A stretch of 22,520 nt of DNA from Acanthamoeba sp. SK_2022b (taxonomy: Eukaryota > Discosea > Longamoebia > Acanthamoebidae), in contig JANDJZ010000955.1 of the NCBI GenBank assembly GCA_027943245.1, forward strand, positions 1 to 22,520. The letters run 5' to 3'. This document shows, piece after piece, positions 1 through 6,822 of this stretch. The notes beneath the pieces are model-generated. The model worked only from the letters and a program-made list of their open reading frames with translations. It was not told the origin of the DNA and searched no databases. The position numbers were made by a program, and so were the translations under genes. Each line of letters begins with the position of its first letter. Position 1 is the stretch's first letter.

Positions 1-532
1 CCGACAGCCCGCCGCCCAGCAGGCCGCCCGTGGCCAGCGCGCGGGCGATGGCCAGGTTGCTGTTGACCACGGCGATCAGGTTGGTGCCCACGCCGTTGAC
101 GGTGAAGGGGTCGAAGGCCCAGTCGTTCAGAAACGAAGGCGTGTGATCGCGCCCCATGCGCAGCTCGCCCAGGCGGCCGGACAGGCTGATGGTGGCGCGC
201 CGCCCGAAGTTGAGCGCGCCGCCGCCCGTGTCATTGGCCACCGGCGCCTCCAGCCACAGGCCGGCCATGAGGCCGCCGCCCAGGTCCTCGCTGGCGCGTA
301 TGCCGATGCGGCTGGCCAGGTTGCCCGAAGGCGACAGCGCCCAGGTGCTTTGCCGCGCCGAGCGCGCGGGGCCCGTGTCCCAGGATTCGCTGCGCACGCT
401 GTAGCGGCTGATGCCGGCGTCCATCACGCCGAACAGCGTGACCGAGGTGGGCGACTGGGCGGCGGCCGCGCCTGTCAGACACAGCAGGCCCAGCGCGTGC
501 AGGCCGCAGGGATGGGGGTGAAGTCGGGGCAT
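1..532 (-). CDS. Gram-negative porin (type 4 / OmpC-like), 5' part only
   Basis: The minus strand is open from an ATG at 532 to the window edge, giving the first 177 residues of an outer-membrane general porin; the 3' end lies outside. An AGGAGA ribosome binding site precedes the ATG by about six bases. The start encodes a hydrophobic signal peptide ending near AAAAQ, followed by SVTLFGVMDAGISRY, the usual first strand of betaproteobacterial porins of the Porin_4 family. Further on come SRIGIRASEDLGGGLMAGLWLE, RRATISLSGRLGELRMGRDHTPS and a segment containing DWAFDPF, all typical of the N-terminal barrel of this family. Such trimers let small hydrophilic solutes cross the outer membrane. It is divergent from the Bug-dioxygenase-BKACE operon and could share its control region, but a functional link is only inferred. 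Confidence 0.9.
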   Translation of the reverse strand, partial: MPRLHPHPCGLHALGLLCLTGAAAAQSPTSVTLFGVMDAGISRYSVRSESWDTGPARSARQSTWALSPSGNLASRIGIRASEDLGGGLMAGLWLEAPVANDTGGGALNFGRRATISLSGRLGELRMGRDHTPSFLNDWAFDPFTVNGVGTNLIAVVNSNLAIARALATGGLLGGGLS

Positions 533-611
533 GGGGGTCTCCTGTTCGTCGTGGGGCTGGCGCGGTCCTGCGCCACGAATCGACTCTAGGAACGCCATCG
601 CGCCGCTTCTT

Positions 612-646
612 GGCAGTTCATGCCAACGGCTTTGCAATTCACGACA
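612..646 (+). promoter_or_regulatory. Putative AraC-family operator, two direct repeats 21 bp apart
   Basis: Box 1 at 612-625 reads GGCAGTTCATGCCA and box 2 at 633-646 reads TGCAATTCACGACA; they agree at 10 of 14 positions with a period of exactly 21 bp, two helical turns. The same arrangement and consensus (TGCAnTTCATGCCA) occurs at 8858-8892, beside an AraC gene. Direct half-sites two turns apart are the usual binding pattern of AraC-family proteins. Box 1 is also part of a perfect palindrome, TTGGCA-N5-TGCCAA, at 610-626. The site lies 132 bp before the Bug start at 779. I could not define a -35/-10 pair with confidence. The operator role is inferred. Confidence 0.6.
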
Positions 647-778
647 TGCGCGGGTTGCCCTGGTCAGGGTTGCCATGGATTTGTCCCAACAAGGCAAATG
701 CCTGTCCCCCAATGGCAAGTCCCGGGAAAGCGGGCTTTCGATACTGGATGCCAGAACACGGAACAAGGAGACACGGAT

Positions 779-1747
779 ATGAGACTGCCCCACGCCATCG
801 CCACGCTGCTCGCGGGCTGCGCCATCACCATCGCCATCGCCGGTACGGCCTGGAGCCGCCAGCCGCTCAGGCTCATCGTGCCCGCACCGCCGGGCGGCAC
901 CATGGACATCGTGGCGCGCGTCGTGGGCCAGCAGCTCGCGTCTGAAACAGGCCAGGCCGTGGTGATAGACAACCGCCCGGGCGCAGGCGGCCTGCTGGGC
1001 ATGCAGACCCTGCTGCAGGCGCCCGCCGATGGGCAGACGCTGCTGGTGGGCGCAAGCAATCTGCTGGCCGAGATCCCCCATGTGATCAAGATGCCGTTCG
1101 ATCCGCTCAAGGACCTGGTGCCCCTGGCCTCGCTGGCCCGCTCGGGCGTGGTGCTGGTGGCAGGGGCCAGCCAGCCCGCCCAGGACTTGCAGGAGCTGCT
1201 CGCGCAGCTCAAGGCACGCAAAGGCCAGACCAGCTTTGCCAGCTACAGCCCCGGCACCGTGTCGCACTACGCCGGCCTGATCCTCAGCGACAAGGCGGGC
1301 CTGGACCTGCAGCACGTGGGCTACGCGGGCTCGCCGCCGGCCGTGCAGGCCCTGCTGGGCGGCCAGGTGGACGTCATGTTCGACGGCATGCTGACCTCGG
1401 TGCCCATGATCAGGGCCGGCAAGCTGCGTGCCTACGCGTTCTCCGGCCCCCGGCGTTCGCGCCACCTGCCCCAGGTGCCGACCACCGCCGAACTCGGCTA
1501 CCCCGAGCTGCAGTTTCGCGGCTGGGTGGGCCTGATCGTGCCGGCCCGCCTGCCGCCCGAAACCATGGAACGGCTGCGCGCCGCCATCGGGAAAGCCGCC
1601 AGCGCGCCGGCCGTGCAGCAAAAGCTCTCCGACGTGGGGCTGGAGCCCGAGGTGCTCACCGACACCGCCGCGCTGCAGCGCGAGACACGCCAGATGTCCG
1701 AGCGCAACGCCGGCATCGTGAAGAAATACCAGATCACCGCGAACTGA
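779..1747 (+). CDS. Bug/TctC-family periplasmic solute-binding receptor (copy A)
   Basis: This 322-residue protein belongs to the Bug (Bordetella uptake gene) family, related to the TctC receptor of tripartite tricarboxylate transporters. The ATG at 779 is chosen because AAGGAG lies eight bases before it and because the first 26 residues form a signal peptide (MRLPHAIATLL... ending AWSRQ); an in-frame ATG at 620 only adds implausible residues. Family signatures are LIVPAPPGGTMDIVAR, VVIDNRPGAGG, PADGQTLLVG, FASYSPGTVSHYAG, VDVMFDG and LPQVPTTAELGYPE. Bug receptors usually bind carboxylates, which fits the catabolic genes behind it. No TctA or TctB membrane subunit is present in the window, so the transporter partner is unknown. 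It is the first gene of an operon; the dioxygenase gene starts 20 bp after its stop. It is clearly diverged from the copy at 5840-6808. Confidence 0.9.
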   Translation: MRLPHAIATLLAGCAITIAIAGTAWSRQPLRLIVPAPPGGTMDIVARVVGQQLASETGQAVVIDNRPGAGGLLGMQTLLQAPADGQTLLVGASNLLAEIPHVIKMPFDPLKDLVPLASLARSGVVLVAGASQPAQDLQELLAQLKARKGQTSFASYSPGTVSHYAGLILSDKAGLDLQHVGYAGSPPAVQALLGGQVDVMFDGMLTSVPMIRAGKLRAYAFSGPRRSRHLPQVPTTAELGYPELQFRGWVGLIVPARLPPETMERLRAAIGKAASAPAVQQKLSDVGLEPEVLTDTAALQRETRQMSERNAGIVKKYQITAN

Positions 1748-1767
1748 CTTCCAGGGAAATACCGACC

Positions 1768-2613
1768 ATGCAGATCCGACAGATCACCCCCGCCATCGGC
1801 GCCGAAATCTCCGGCGTCCATCTCGGCGATGCCGCACGGGACGCCGCACTGTTCGCGGATATCCGCGCCGCGCTGCTGACCCATCGCGTGCTGTTCTTCC
1901 GGGACCAGGACATCACGCGCGCCGAACATGTGGCCTTTGCCAGCCGCTTCGGCCCACTGGAGGACCATCCCGTGGCAGGCAGCGATCCCGAACACCCTGG
2001 CCTGGTGCGCATCTACCGCAGCGACGATCCGCACAGCTACGAAAACACCTGGCACTGCGATGGCCTGTGGCGCCCCAACCCGGCCATGGGCGCGGTGCTG
2101 CGCTGCATAGAGTGCCCGCCGATCGGCGGCGACACCATCTGGGTCAACATGGTCAAGGCCTACGAGGAGCTGCCCGAGAGCATCAAGCGCAGCATCGACG
2201 GCCTGCGCGCCAAGGCCGGCATAGAGCACACCTTCGGTGCCGTAATGGCGCCCGAGGCGCGCGCGCGGCTGGCCAGCGAGCACCCGCCCGTGGAGCATCC
2301 CGTGGTGCGCACCCACCCCGAGACCGGCGAGAAGCTGCTGTTCGTGGGCGCGGGCTTCAGCACCCACTTCGTCAACTACAGCACGCCCGAGAACGTGCGC
2401 CACGGCATAGACAAGGCGCCCGGCGCCGCGCTGCTGATGAACTACCTGATCAGCCGCGCCACGATTCCCGAATACCAGGTGCGCTGGTCCTGGAAGCCCG
2501 GCGACGTGGCCGTCTGGGACAACCGCAGCACCCAGCACTACGCGCTCAACGACTACTACCCGGCGCCCCGCCGCATGGAGCGCGCGGGCATCGTCGGCGA
2601 CATCCCGCGCTGA
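1768..2613 (+). CDS. TauD/TfdA-family 2-oxoglutarate-dependent dioxygenase (copy A)
   Basis: This 281-residue protein has the normal length and motifs of the TauD/TfdA family, Fe(II) enzymes that hydroxylate a substrate while decarboxylating 2-oxoglutarate to succinate. The iron facial triad is visible as HxD in WHCDGLW (H96, D98) and a distal histidine in NRSTQHYALNDY (H257). The arginines at 268, 269 and 272 lie in the segment that binds the 2-oxoglutarate carboxylate in this family. EDHPVAGSDPEHPGLVRIYR and PPIGGDTIWVNM are also family blocks. No signal peptide is present, so it is cytoplasmic. The true substrate cannot be read from sequence; members act on taurine, alkyl sulfates, phenoxy acids and other small acids. 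It lies between the Bug receptor and BKACE genes and is roughly 60 % identical to the enzyme at 7911-8759. Confidence 0.9.
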   Translation: MQIRQITPAIGAEISGVHLGDAARDAALFADIRAALLTHRVLFFRDQDITRAEHVAFASRFGPLEDHPVAGSDPEHPGLVRIYRSDDPHSYENTWHCDGLWRPNPAMGAVLRCIECPPIGGDTIWVNMVKAYEELPESIKRSIDGLRAKAGIEHTFGAVMAPEARARLASEHPPVEHPVVRTHPETGEKLLFVGAGFSTHFVNYSTPENVRHGIDKAPGAALLMNYLISRATIPEYQVRWSWKPGDVAVWDNRSTQHYALNDYYPAPRRMERAGIVGDIPR

Positions 2614-2670
2614 GGCCCTGCACAGACTCTTTCCACACCCACCCCTCCCCCCCATCCACCGGAGCGTCCC

Positions 2671-3729
2671 ATGAATTTTCTCGATGGCCACCTTTTCCCC
2701 GAAAACCAGCAGCCCCTGATCATCACGGCCGCCCCCTATGCGCCTGGCTGGCTGCCCGGCGATTTCCCCGAAGACATTCCCGTGACCATGGACGAGCAGA
2801 TCCAGAAGGCCGTGGACTGCTACAACGCCGGCGCCACCGTGCTGCACCTGCATGTGCGCGAGCTGGACGGCAAAGGCAGTAAGCGTTTGTCGAAGTTCAA
2901 CGAGCTGATCGCCGGCGTGCGTGCGCGCGTGCCCGAGATGATCATCCAGGTGGGCGGATCGATCAGCTTTGCTCCCGAGACGGACGGCGCGGCCGCCAAG
3001 TGGCTGTCCGACGACACGCGCCACATGCTGGCCGAGCTGGAGCCCGTGCCCGACCAGGTCACGGTGACCGTCAATACCTCGCAGATGAACGTGACGGAGC
3101 AGGCCGAGGACGCGGACTTCAGGGGCACCTCGCGCGAGAATCCCGCCATCTTCGACGCCTACAAGGAGATGACCGTGCCCGCCCAGCCCGGCTGGGCCGA
3201 GGAGCACATCCGGCGCCTGTCCGCCGCCGGCATCCAGAGCGCCTTCCAGTGCTACAACATCAACAGCTTCGAGTCGGTGGAGCGGCTCATGCGCCGGGGC
3301 ATCTACAAGGGCCCGCTGGTGATGAACTGGGTGGCGATCGGCGGCGGCATGGACGCGCCCAGCATCTACAGCCTGGCCCACTTCGTGCGCGCCGTGCCCG
3401 ACGGCGCCGTGCTCACCGTGGAAAGCAATGTGCGCAACGTGCTGCCCGTGAACATGATGGGCATCGCCATGGGCCTGCACGTGCGCTGCGGCACCGAGGA
3501 CTGCCTGTGGAACCAGTCGCGCAGCGCCAAGGCCAGCACGGTCTCCCAGATCGAACAGCTGGTGCGCATCGCGCGCGAGTTCGGCCGCCCCATCGCCACG
3601 GCGCAACAGGCGCGCGCCATCAGCAAGATTGGCGTGTTCTACGACACCCCCGAAGAGACATTGGCGGCCAACGGCTTCGCGCCCAACCGCAACGGCGGCA
3701 ACCAGGGATTTCTGCGCAAGACCGCCTGA
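2671..3729 (+). CDS. Beta-keto acid cleavage enzyme (BKACE, DUF849 family), copy A
   Basis: The 352-residue product is a BKACE/DUF849 protein, the family of 3-keto-5-aminohexanoate cleavage enzyme. These zinc TIM-barrel enzymes condense a beta-keto acid with acetyl-CoA and split it into acetoacetate and a new acyl-CoA. The zinc-binding HxH is visible in TVLHLHVRE (H59, H61), and the conserved glutamate in HVRCGTED (E276). QVGGSISFAPETDG and MNWVAIGGGMDAPSIYS are further family blocks. It is longer than typical Kce (about 275 residues) and has an N-terminal extension shared with copy B. It lies 57 bp after the dioxygenase stop and is probably in the same operon. It differs from copy B (6823-7881) at about 37 of 352 residues by hand count, clustered at residues 26-37, 141-165 and after 253. 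The beta-keto acid substrate is unknown. Confidence 0.92.
   Translation: MNFLDGHLFPENQQPLIITAAPYAPGWLPGDFPEDIPVTMDEQIQKAVDCYNAGATVLHLHVRELDGKGSKRLSKFNELIAGVRARVPEMIIQVGGSISFAPETDGAAAKWLSDDTRHMLAELEPVPDQVTVTVNTSQMNVTEQAEDADFRGTSRENPAIFDAYKEMTVPAQPGWAEEHIRRLSAAGIQSAFQCYNINSFESVERLMRRGIYKGPLVMNWVAIGGGMDAPSIYSLAHFVRAVPDGAVLTVESNVRNVLPVNMMGIAMGLHVRCGTEDCLWNQSRSAKASTVSQIEQLVRIAREFGRPIATAQQARAISKIGVFYDTPEETLAANGFAPNRNGGNQGFLRKTA
2929..3426 (+). repeat. Inverted repeat arm within BKACE copy A (partner 7126-7623)
   Basis: Compared by eye with the reverse complement of 7126-7623 (position x pairs with 10552-x), bases 2929-3069 are identical over 141 bp. Bases 3165-3426 carry only two mismatches in 262 bp, both silent. 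The intervening 3070-3164 and the segments outside are clearly more diverged, including at silent positions. The full homologous pair is 2671-3729 with 6823-7881. Confidence 0.85.
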
Positions 3730-3733
3730 CGCA

Positions 3734-4816
3734 CTAGGCCTCGCCAACCCGTCCCTGCCCCCGCCTGCGCCAGTCCGAGACGCTGGCGCCGAAAGCGGCC
3801 CGGAACCAGTGGCAAAAGCCGCTGGGCGCGGCAAACCCCAGCAGGCCCGCCACCTCGCCCAGGGGCTGGCCACCGTCTTGCAGATGGCGCAGCACCAGTT
3901 CCCTGCGGAGGGTGTCGAGCAGCGCCGAGAAAGTCTGCCCCTCCGCAAGCAGGCGGCGGTGCAGCGTGCGGCGGTCCATTCCCAGGTGGCGCGCCACCTG
4001 CTGGGCCGTGCAGCGGCCGCCCGGCAGCAATGCAATGATCAGCTCCCTGCAGGCCGCCTGCATGCCTTCGCCCCGGCTGCGCAGCGCCTGCTCCAGATGG
4101 CTTCGCGCAAAGCGCGCAACGCCCGAGCCCTGCGCCTGGCCGCGTTCGCGCAGCAGTTGCAGATCCGCCAGGCGGCAGACCATGCCGTTGAAAGGCTGGT
4201 CAAACAAAGGGGTTACGCCGAAGAAGGCACGGTGGGCCGATGCATCGGCCGGTGCGCGGTGTACGAAGCTGACCTGCTGCGGGCGCCACTGGGCACCGAT
4301 CAGCTCGCGCAGCACGCGAAACATCACGCCCACCGCCAGCTCCATGGACTGGCGCATGGCCATGCCCGCGATGGGCACCAGGTCCTGGCGCACCAGCACC
4401 CCGGAGCCCGCGTCCTCGATGCGTACGAACATGCCTGCACTCAGCAGCTTGAGGTAGCGGCACAGCGTGTCCAGCGCCTGGCGCGGCGTGGGCTCTTGCT
4501 GCAGCACAAGGCTGATGGGGCCCAGGTGGGACAGGCTGCGCCGCGCCGCCAGGCGCAGCGCGAAATCCTGCGTTCCCGTGGTGCGCGCGGCCACCTCCAG
4601 CAGCTCGCGCACGGCATGGATGGGAATCAGCGTCTCCGGGTCGTCGAGCAGGCGCGCCGACAGTCCCGCCGCGCGCACAAGGACGGCGGGATCATGGCCC
4701 AGGCTTTTCACCAGGTCGGCATAGCCATGCAGGCTGGCACTGCGGATAAGGCCGCAGGTGACGGGCCTGCGGCCTGCGGCCGCGGTGCCGATGGCATGGA
4801 GCGCAGGGGTCTGCAT
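3734..4816 (-). CDS. AraC-family transcriptional regulator (arabinose-binding-like N-domain), module B
   Basis: The 360-residue protein has the layout of OruR/ArgR-type AraC regulators. An N-terminal effector domain of the PF12625 kind covers about residues 30-215 (HLGPISLVLQQEPTPRQALD, RQDL, MRQSMELAVGVMFR). A C-terminal AraC helix-turn-helix pair covers about 262-345 (VARHLGMDRRTLHRRLLAEG, then EVAGLLGFAAPSGFCHWFRAAFG). It is the last gene of the minus-strand operon and starts 12 bp after the QOR stop; the SD is weak (TGGACC). Its stop lies only 4 bp from the convergent BKACE stop at 3729, leaving no room for a terminator. With no promoter region of its own visible, it is probably expressed with module B and may regulate it by feedback. 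It is only distantly similar to the second AraC protein at 8922-9929. Confidence 0.9.
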   Translation of the reverse strand: MQTPALHAIGTAAAGRRPVTCGLIRSASLHGYADLVKSLGHDPAVLVRAAGLSARLLDDPETLIPIHAVRELLEVAARTTGTQDFALRLAARRSLSHLGPISLVLQQEPTPRQALDTLCRYLKLLSAGMFVRIEDAGSGVLVRQDLVPIAGMAMRQSMELAVGVMFRVLRELIGAQWRPQQVSFVHRAPADASAHRAFFGVTPLFDQPFNGMVCRLADLQLLRERGQAQGSGVARFARSHLEQALRSRGEGMQAACRELIIALLPGGRCTAQQVARHLGMDRRTLHRRLLAEGQTFSALLDTLRRELVLRHLQDGGQPLGEVAGLLGFAAPSGFCHWFRAAFGASVSDWRRRGQGRVGEA

Positions 4817-4828
4817 GGCAGGTCCATT

Positions 4829-5800
4829 TCAGGGAATCAGCACCGTCGCGCCCGTGGTGCGGCGCGACTCCAGCGCCCGGTGCGCCTGGGCCGCATCGGC
4901 CAGCGCAAAGCTTTGCTGGGGCTCGCTGGCGATGCGCCCGGCCAGCACATGGTCGAACAGCTCGCGCGCCATCTCCAGCATGTGGGCGCGCGGCTGGATG
5001 TAGTGCACCATCGCGGGCCGCGTCATCCAGATCGAACCCTTGGCGGCCAGCAGCTGGGAGTCCACCACCACCGAGCCCGACGAGGTGCCGTTGCTGATCA
5101 GCCGGCCGCGCGGCTGCAGGCAGTCCAGCGAATCCATGAGCGTGTCCTTGCCCACCGAGTCATAGACCACGGGCACGCCCTTGCCGCCCGTGATCTCCAT
5201 CACGCGGTCCACGATGCGCTCGCGCGAGGTCACGATGACGTGGGCGCAGCCGTTGGCGCGCGCGGCGGCGGCCTTCTCGTCGGTGCTCACCGTGCCGATC
5301 ATGGTCACGCCCAGGGCACGCGCCCACTGGCAGGCGATCAGCCCCACGCCGCCGGCCGCCGCGTGGTAGAGGATGGTTTCGCCCCCCTGCAGCGGATAGA
5401 CCTGGCGGAACAGGTACTGCGCCGTCATGCCCTTCATCATCAGCGTGGCTGCCGTGCGGTCGCTGATGCCGTCGGGCAGCGGGATCAGCACCTCGGCCGG
5501 CATCACGCGCACATCGCTGTAGGCGCCCTGCGGGCCCATCAGGTAGCCCACGCGGTCGCCGGGCCGCACTTCGGTCACGCCCTCCCCCACGGCCTCGACC
5601 ACGCCCACGGCGTCCGAGCCCAGGCCGTTGGGCAGGGCCAGCGGATAGCGGCCCGTGCGGAAATAGATGTCGATGAAGTTGACGGCGATGAAGCTGTGGC
5701 GCACGCGCGCCTGGCCGGGTCCCGGCGCGCCGGCCTCGGCATGCTCCAGCCTGAGCACCTCGGGGCCGCCGGTGGTATGAAAGCGTATGGCCTTTGCCAT
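4829..5800 (-). CDS. NADPH:quinone oxidoreductase, zinc-independent MDR family (QOR-like)
   Basis: The 323-residue protein matches the quinone oxidoreductase branch of the medium-chain dehydrogenase/reductase superfamily at the expected length. The N-terminal GroES-like part shows AVNFIDIYFRTGRYP and GLGSDAVGVVEAVGEGV. The Rossmann part shows YHAAAGGVGLIACQWARALG near residues 144-163, with the AxxGxxG pattern that binds the dinucleotide. The structural and catalytic zinc ligands of alcohol dehydrogenases are absent, as in QOR enzymes. An AAGGAGA Shine-Dalgarno precedes the ATG. It lies between the Bug receptor (39 bp gap) and AraC gene (12 bp) in the module B operon. In E. coli such enzymes reduce quinones with NADPH; here it could instead reduce an enone intermediate or answer redox stress from the substrate. 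That role is inference. Module A has no counterpart. Confidence 0.92.
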   Translation of the reverse strand: MAKAIRFHTTGGPEVLRLEHAEAGAPGPGQARVRHSFIAVNFIDIYFRTGRYPLALPNGLGSDAVGVVEAVGEGVTEVRPGDRVGYLMGPQGAYSDVRVMPAEVLIPLPDGISDRTAATLMMKGMTAQYLFRQVYPLQGGETILYHAAAGGVGLIACQWARALGVTMIGTVSTDEKAAAARANGCAHVIVTSRERIVDRVMEITGGKGVPVVYDSVGKDTLMDSLDCLQPRGRLISNGTSSGSVVVDSQLLAAKGSIWMTRPAMVHYIQPRAHMLEMARELFDHVLAGRIASEPQQSFALADAAQAHRALESRRTTGATVLIP

Positions 5801-5839
5801 GGAGTCTCCTTGTGTAGCGCCTGGGTGGGGCGCCCTGCA

Positions 5840-6808
5840 TCAGTTGAGCCGGATGTCGAAGTTCCGGACGATCTCGGCATTGCGGTCGAACTCGGCGCGC
5901 AGGTCGGTGGACATCTGCTCCAGCGAGCGATCGCCTTCGACGGGCTCGAAGCCCGTGCCCGCATAGCGTTCGCGCACGGCCTTGCGGGCGTTGACCCGGG
6001 CCAGCGCGCCGTGGATCTTCTCCAGCAGCGGGCGCGGCGTCTGCGCCGAGGCGAACACGCCGCTCCAGTTGCTGAAATCCACCTCGGGGTAGCCCAGCTC
6101 GGCCAGCGTGGGCACCTGCGGGTAGTCGGGCAGCCGGCTCTTGTAGGCCACGGCCAGCAGCCTGACCTTGCCGCCCGCGATCAGCGGCTTGGAGGTGACC
6201 GATCCGTCGAACATCAGCGGGATCTGGTTGCCCATGACCTGGGCCAGCGCGGGCGCCGAGCCAGGGAAGGCCACATGCTCCATGTCCAGGTGGGCCCTTC
6301 TGTTGAGGATGGCGCCCGCGTACTGCGAGGCCGTGCCCTGGCTGTACGAGGCGAACGACAGCGTGCCCGGGTGGGCCTTCACGTAGGCGATGGCCTCGGC
6401 CCCGTCGCGCGCTGGAAACTGCGGCGAGGCGATGAACAGCATCACCGAGCGCGCCATCTGCGCCACGGGCCGCACGTCCCTCATGGGGTCGAAGCCGACC
6501 TTGAGCACATGGGGCACCTCGGTGAGGATGTTGGTCACCGTCACCAGCAGCGTGCTGCCGTCGGCCGGCTGGGACAGCATGTGCTTGACGGCGATGGCGC
6601 CACCGGCGCCGGGCCGGTTCTCGACGATGACGGGCTGGCGTATCTCCTGCGCCAGCTGGTCGCTGATGATGCGCGCGAACACATCGATGGTGCCGCCGGG
6701 CGGCGCCGGCACGATGAGCCGGACCGGCTTGTCGCCGAAGGCGTGGGCGCCACCGGCCAGCAGCGAGGCGGCCAGGGCGATGGCCGTCCAGAGGGGCATG
6801 CGTTGCAT
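5840..6808 (-). CDS. Bug/TctC-family periplasmic solute-binding receptor (copy B)
   Basis: This protein of about 322 residues is a second Bug/TctC receptor. Two adjacent ATGs (6811 and 6808) follow GGGAG; the second is preferred because it leaves six bases between the SD and the start. The signal peptide MQRMPLWTAIALAASLLAG ends near AHAFG. Family blocks are VRLIVPAPPGGTIDVFARI, VIVENRPGAGGAIA, PADGSTLLV, LSFASYSQGTASQYAGA, PLMFDG and YPQVPTLAELGYPEVD. It starts 14 bp after the BKACE stop inside the module B operon, so in this module the receptor follows rather than precedes the enzymes. Divergence from copy A is large, so the two receptors may recognise different ligands. No membrane transport subunit is nearby. 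A periplasmic carboxylate-binding role is the family expectation, not shown. Confidence 0.9.
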   Translation of the reverse strand: MQRMPLWTAIALAASLLAGGAHAFGDKPVRLIVPAPPGGTIDVFARIISDQLAQEIRQPVIVENRPGAGGAIAVKHMLSQPADGSTLLVTVTNILTEVPHVLKVGFDPMRDVRPVAQMARSVMLFIASPQFPARDGAEAIAYVKAHPGTLSFASYSQGTASQYAGAILNRRAHLDMEHVAFPGSAPALAQVMGNQIPLMFDGSVTSKPLIAGGKVRLLAVAYKSRLPDYPQVPTLAELGYPEVDFSNWSGVFASAQTPRPLLEKIHGALARVNARKAVRERYAGTGFEPVEGDRSLEQMSTDLRAEFDRNAEIVRNFDIRLN

Positions 6809-6822
6809 CATGGGCTCCCGGT

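Noticed and set aside
619..640. A sigma-54-like promoter (TGCCA-N6-TTGCA) upstream of the Bug gene, and the same at 8865-8886
   Set aside because: The invariant GG at -24 is GC in both copies. The 21-bp two-box repeat explains the shared sequence better.
620..778. A longer N-terminus for the first Bug receptor
   Set aside because: The extra 53 residues precede a complete signal peptide, and the ATG at 779 has a good SD.
1498..4035. An 845-residue minus-strand open frame over the dioxygenase and BKACE genes
   Set aside because: It is a shadow of real genes in GC-rich DNA: His/Ala/Gly/Arg-rich, with no domain and no SD.
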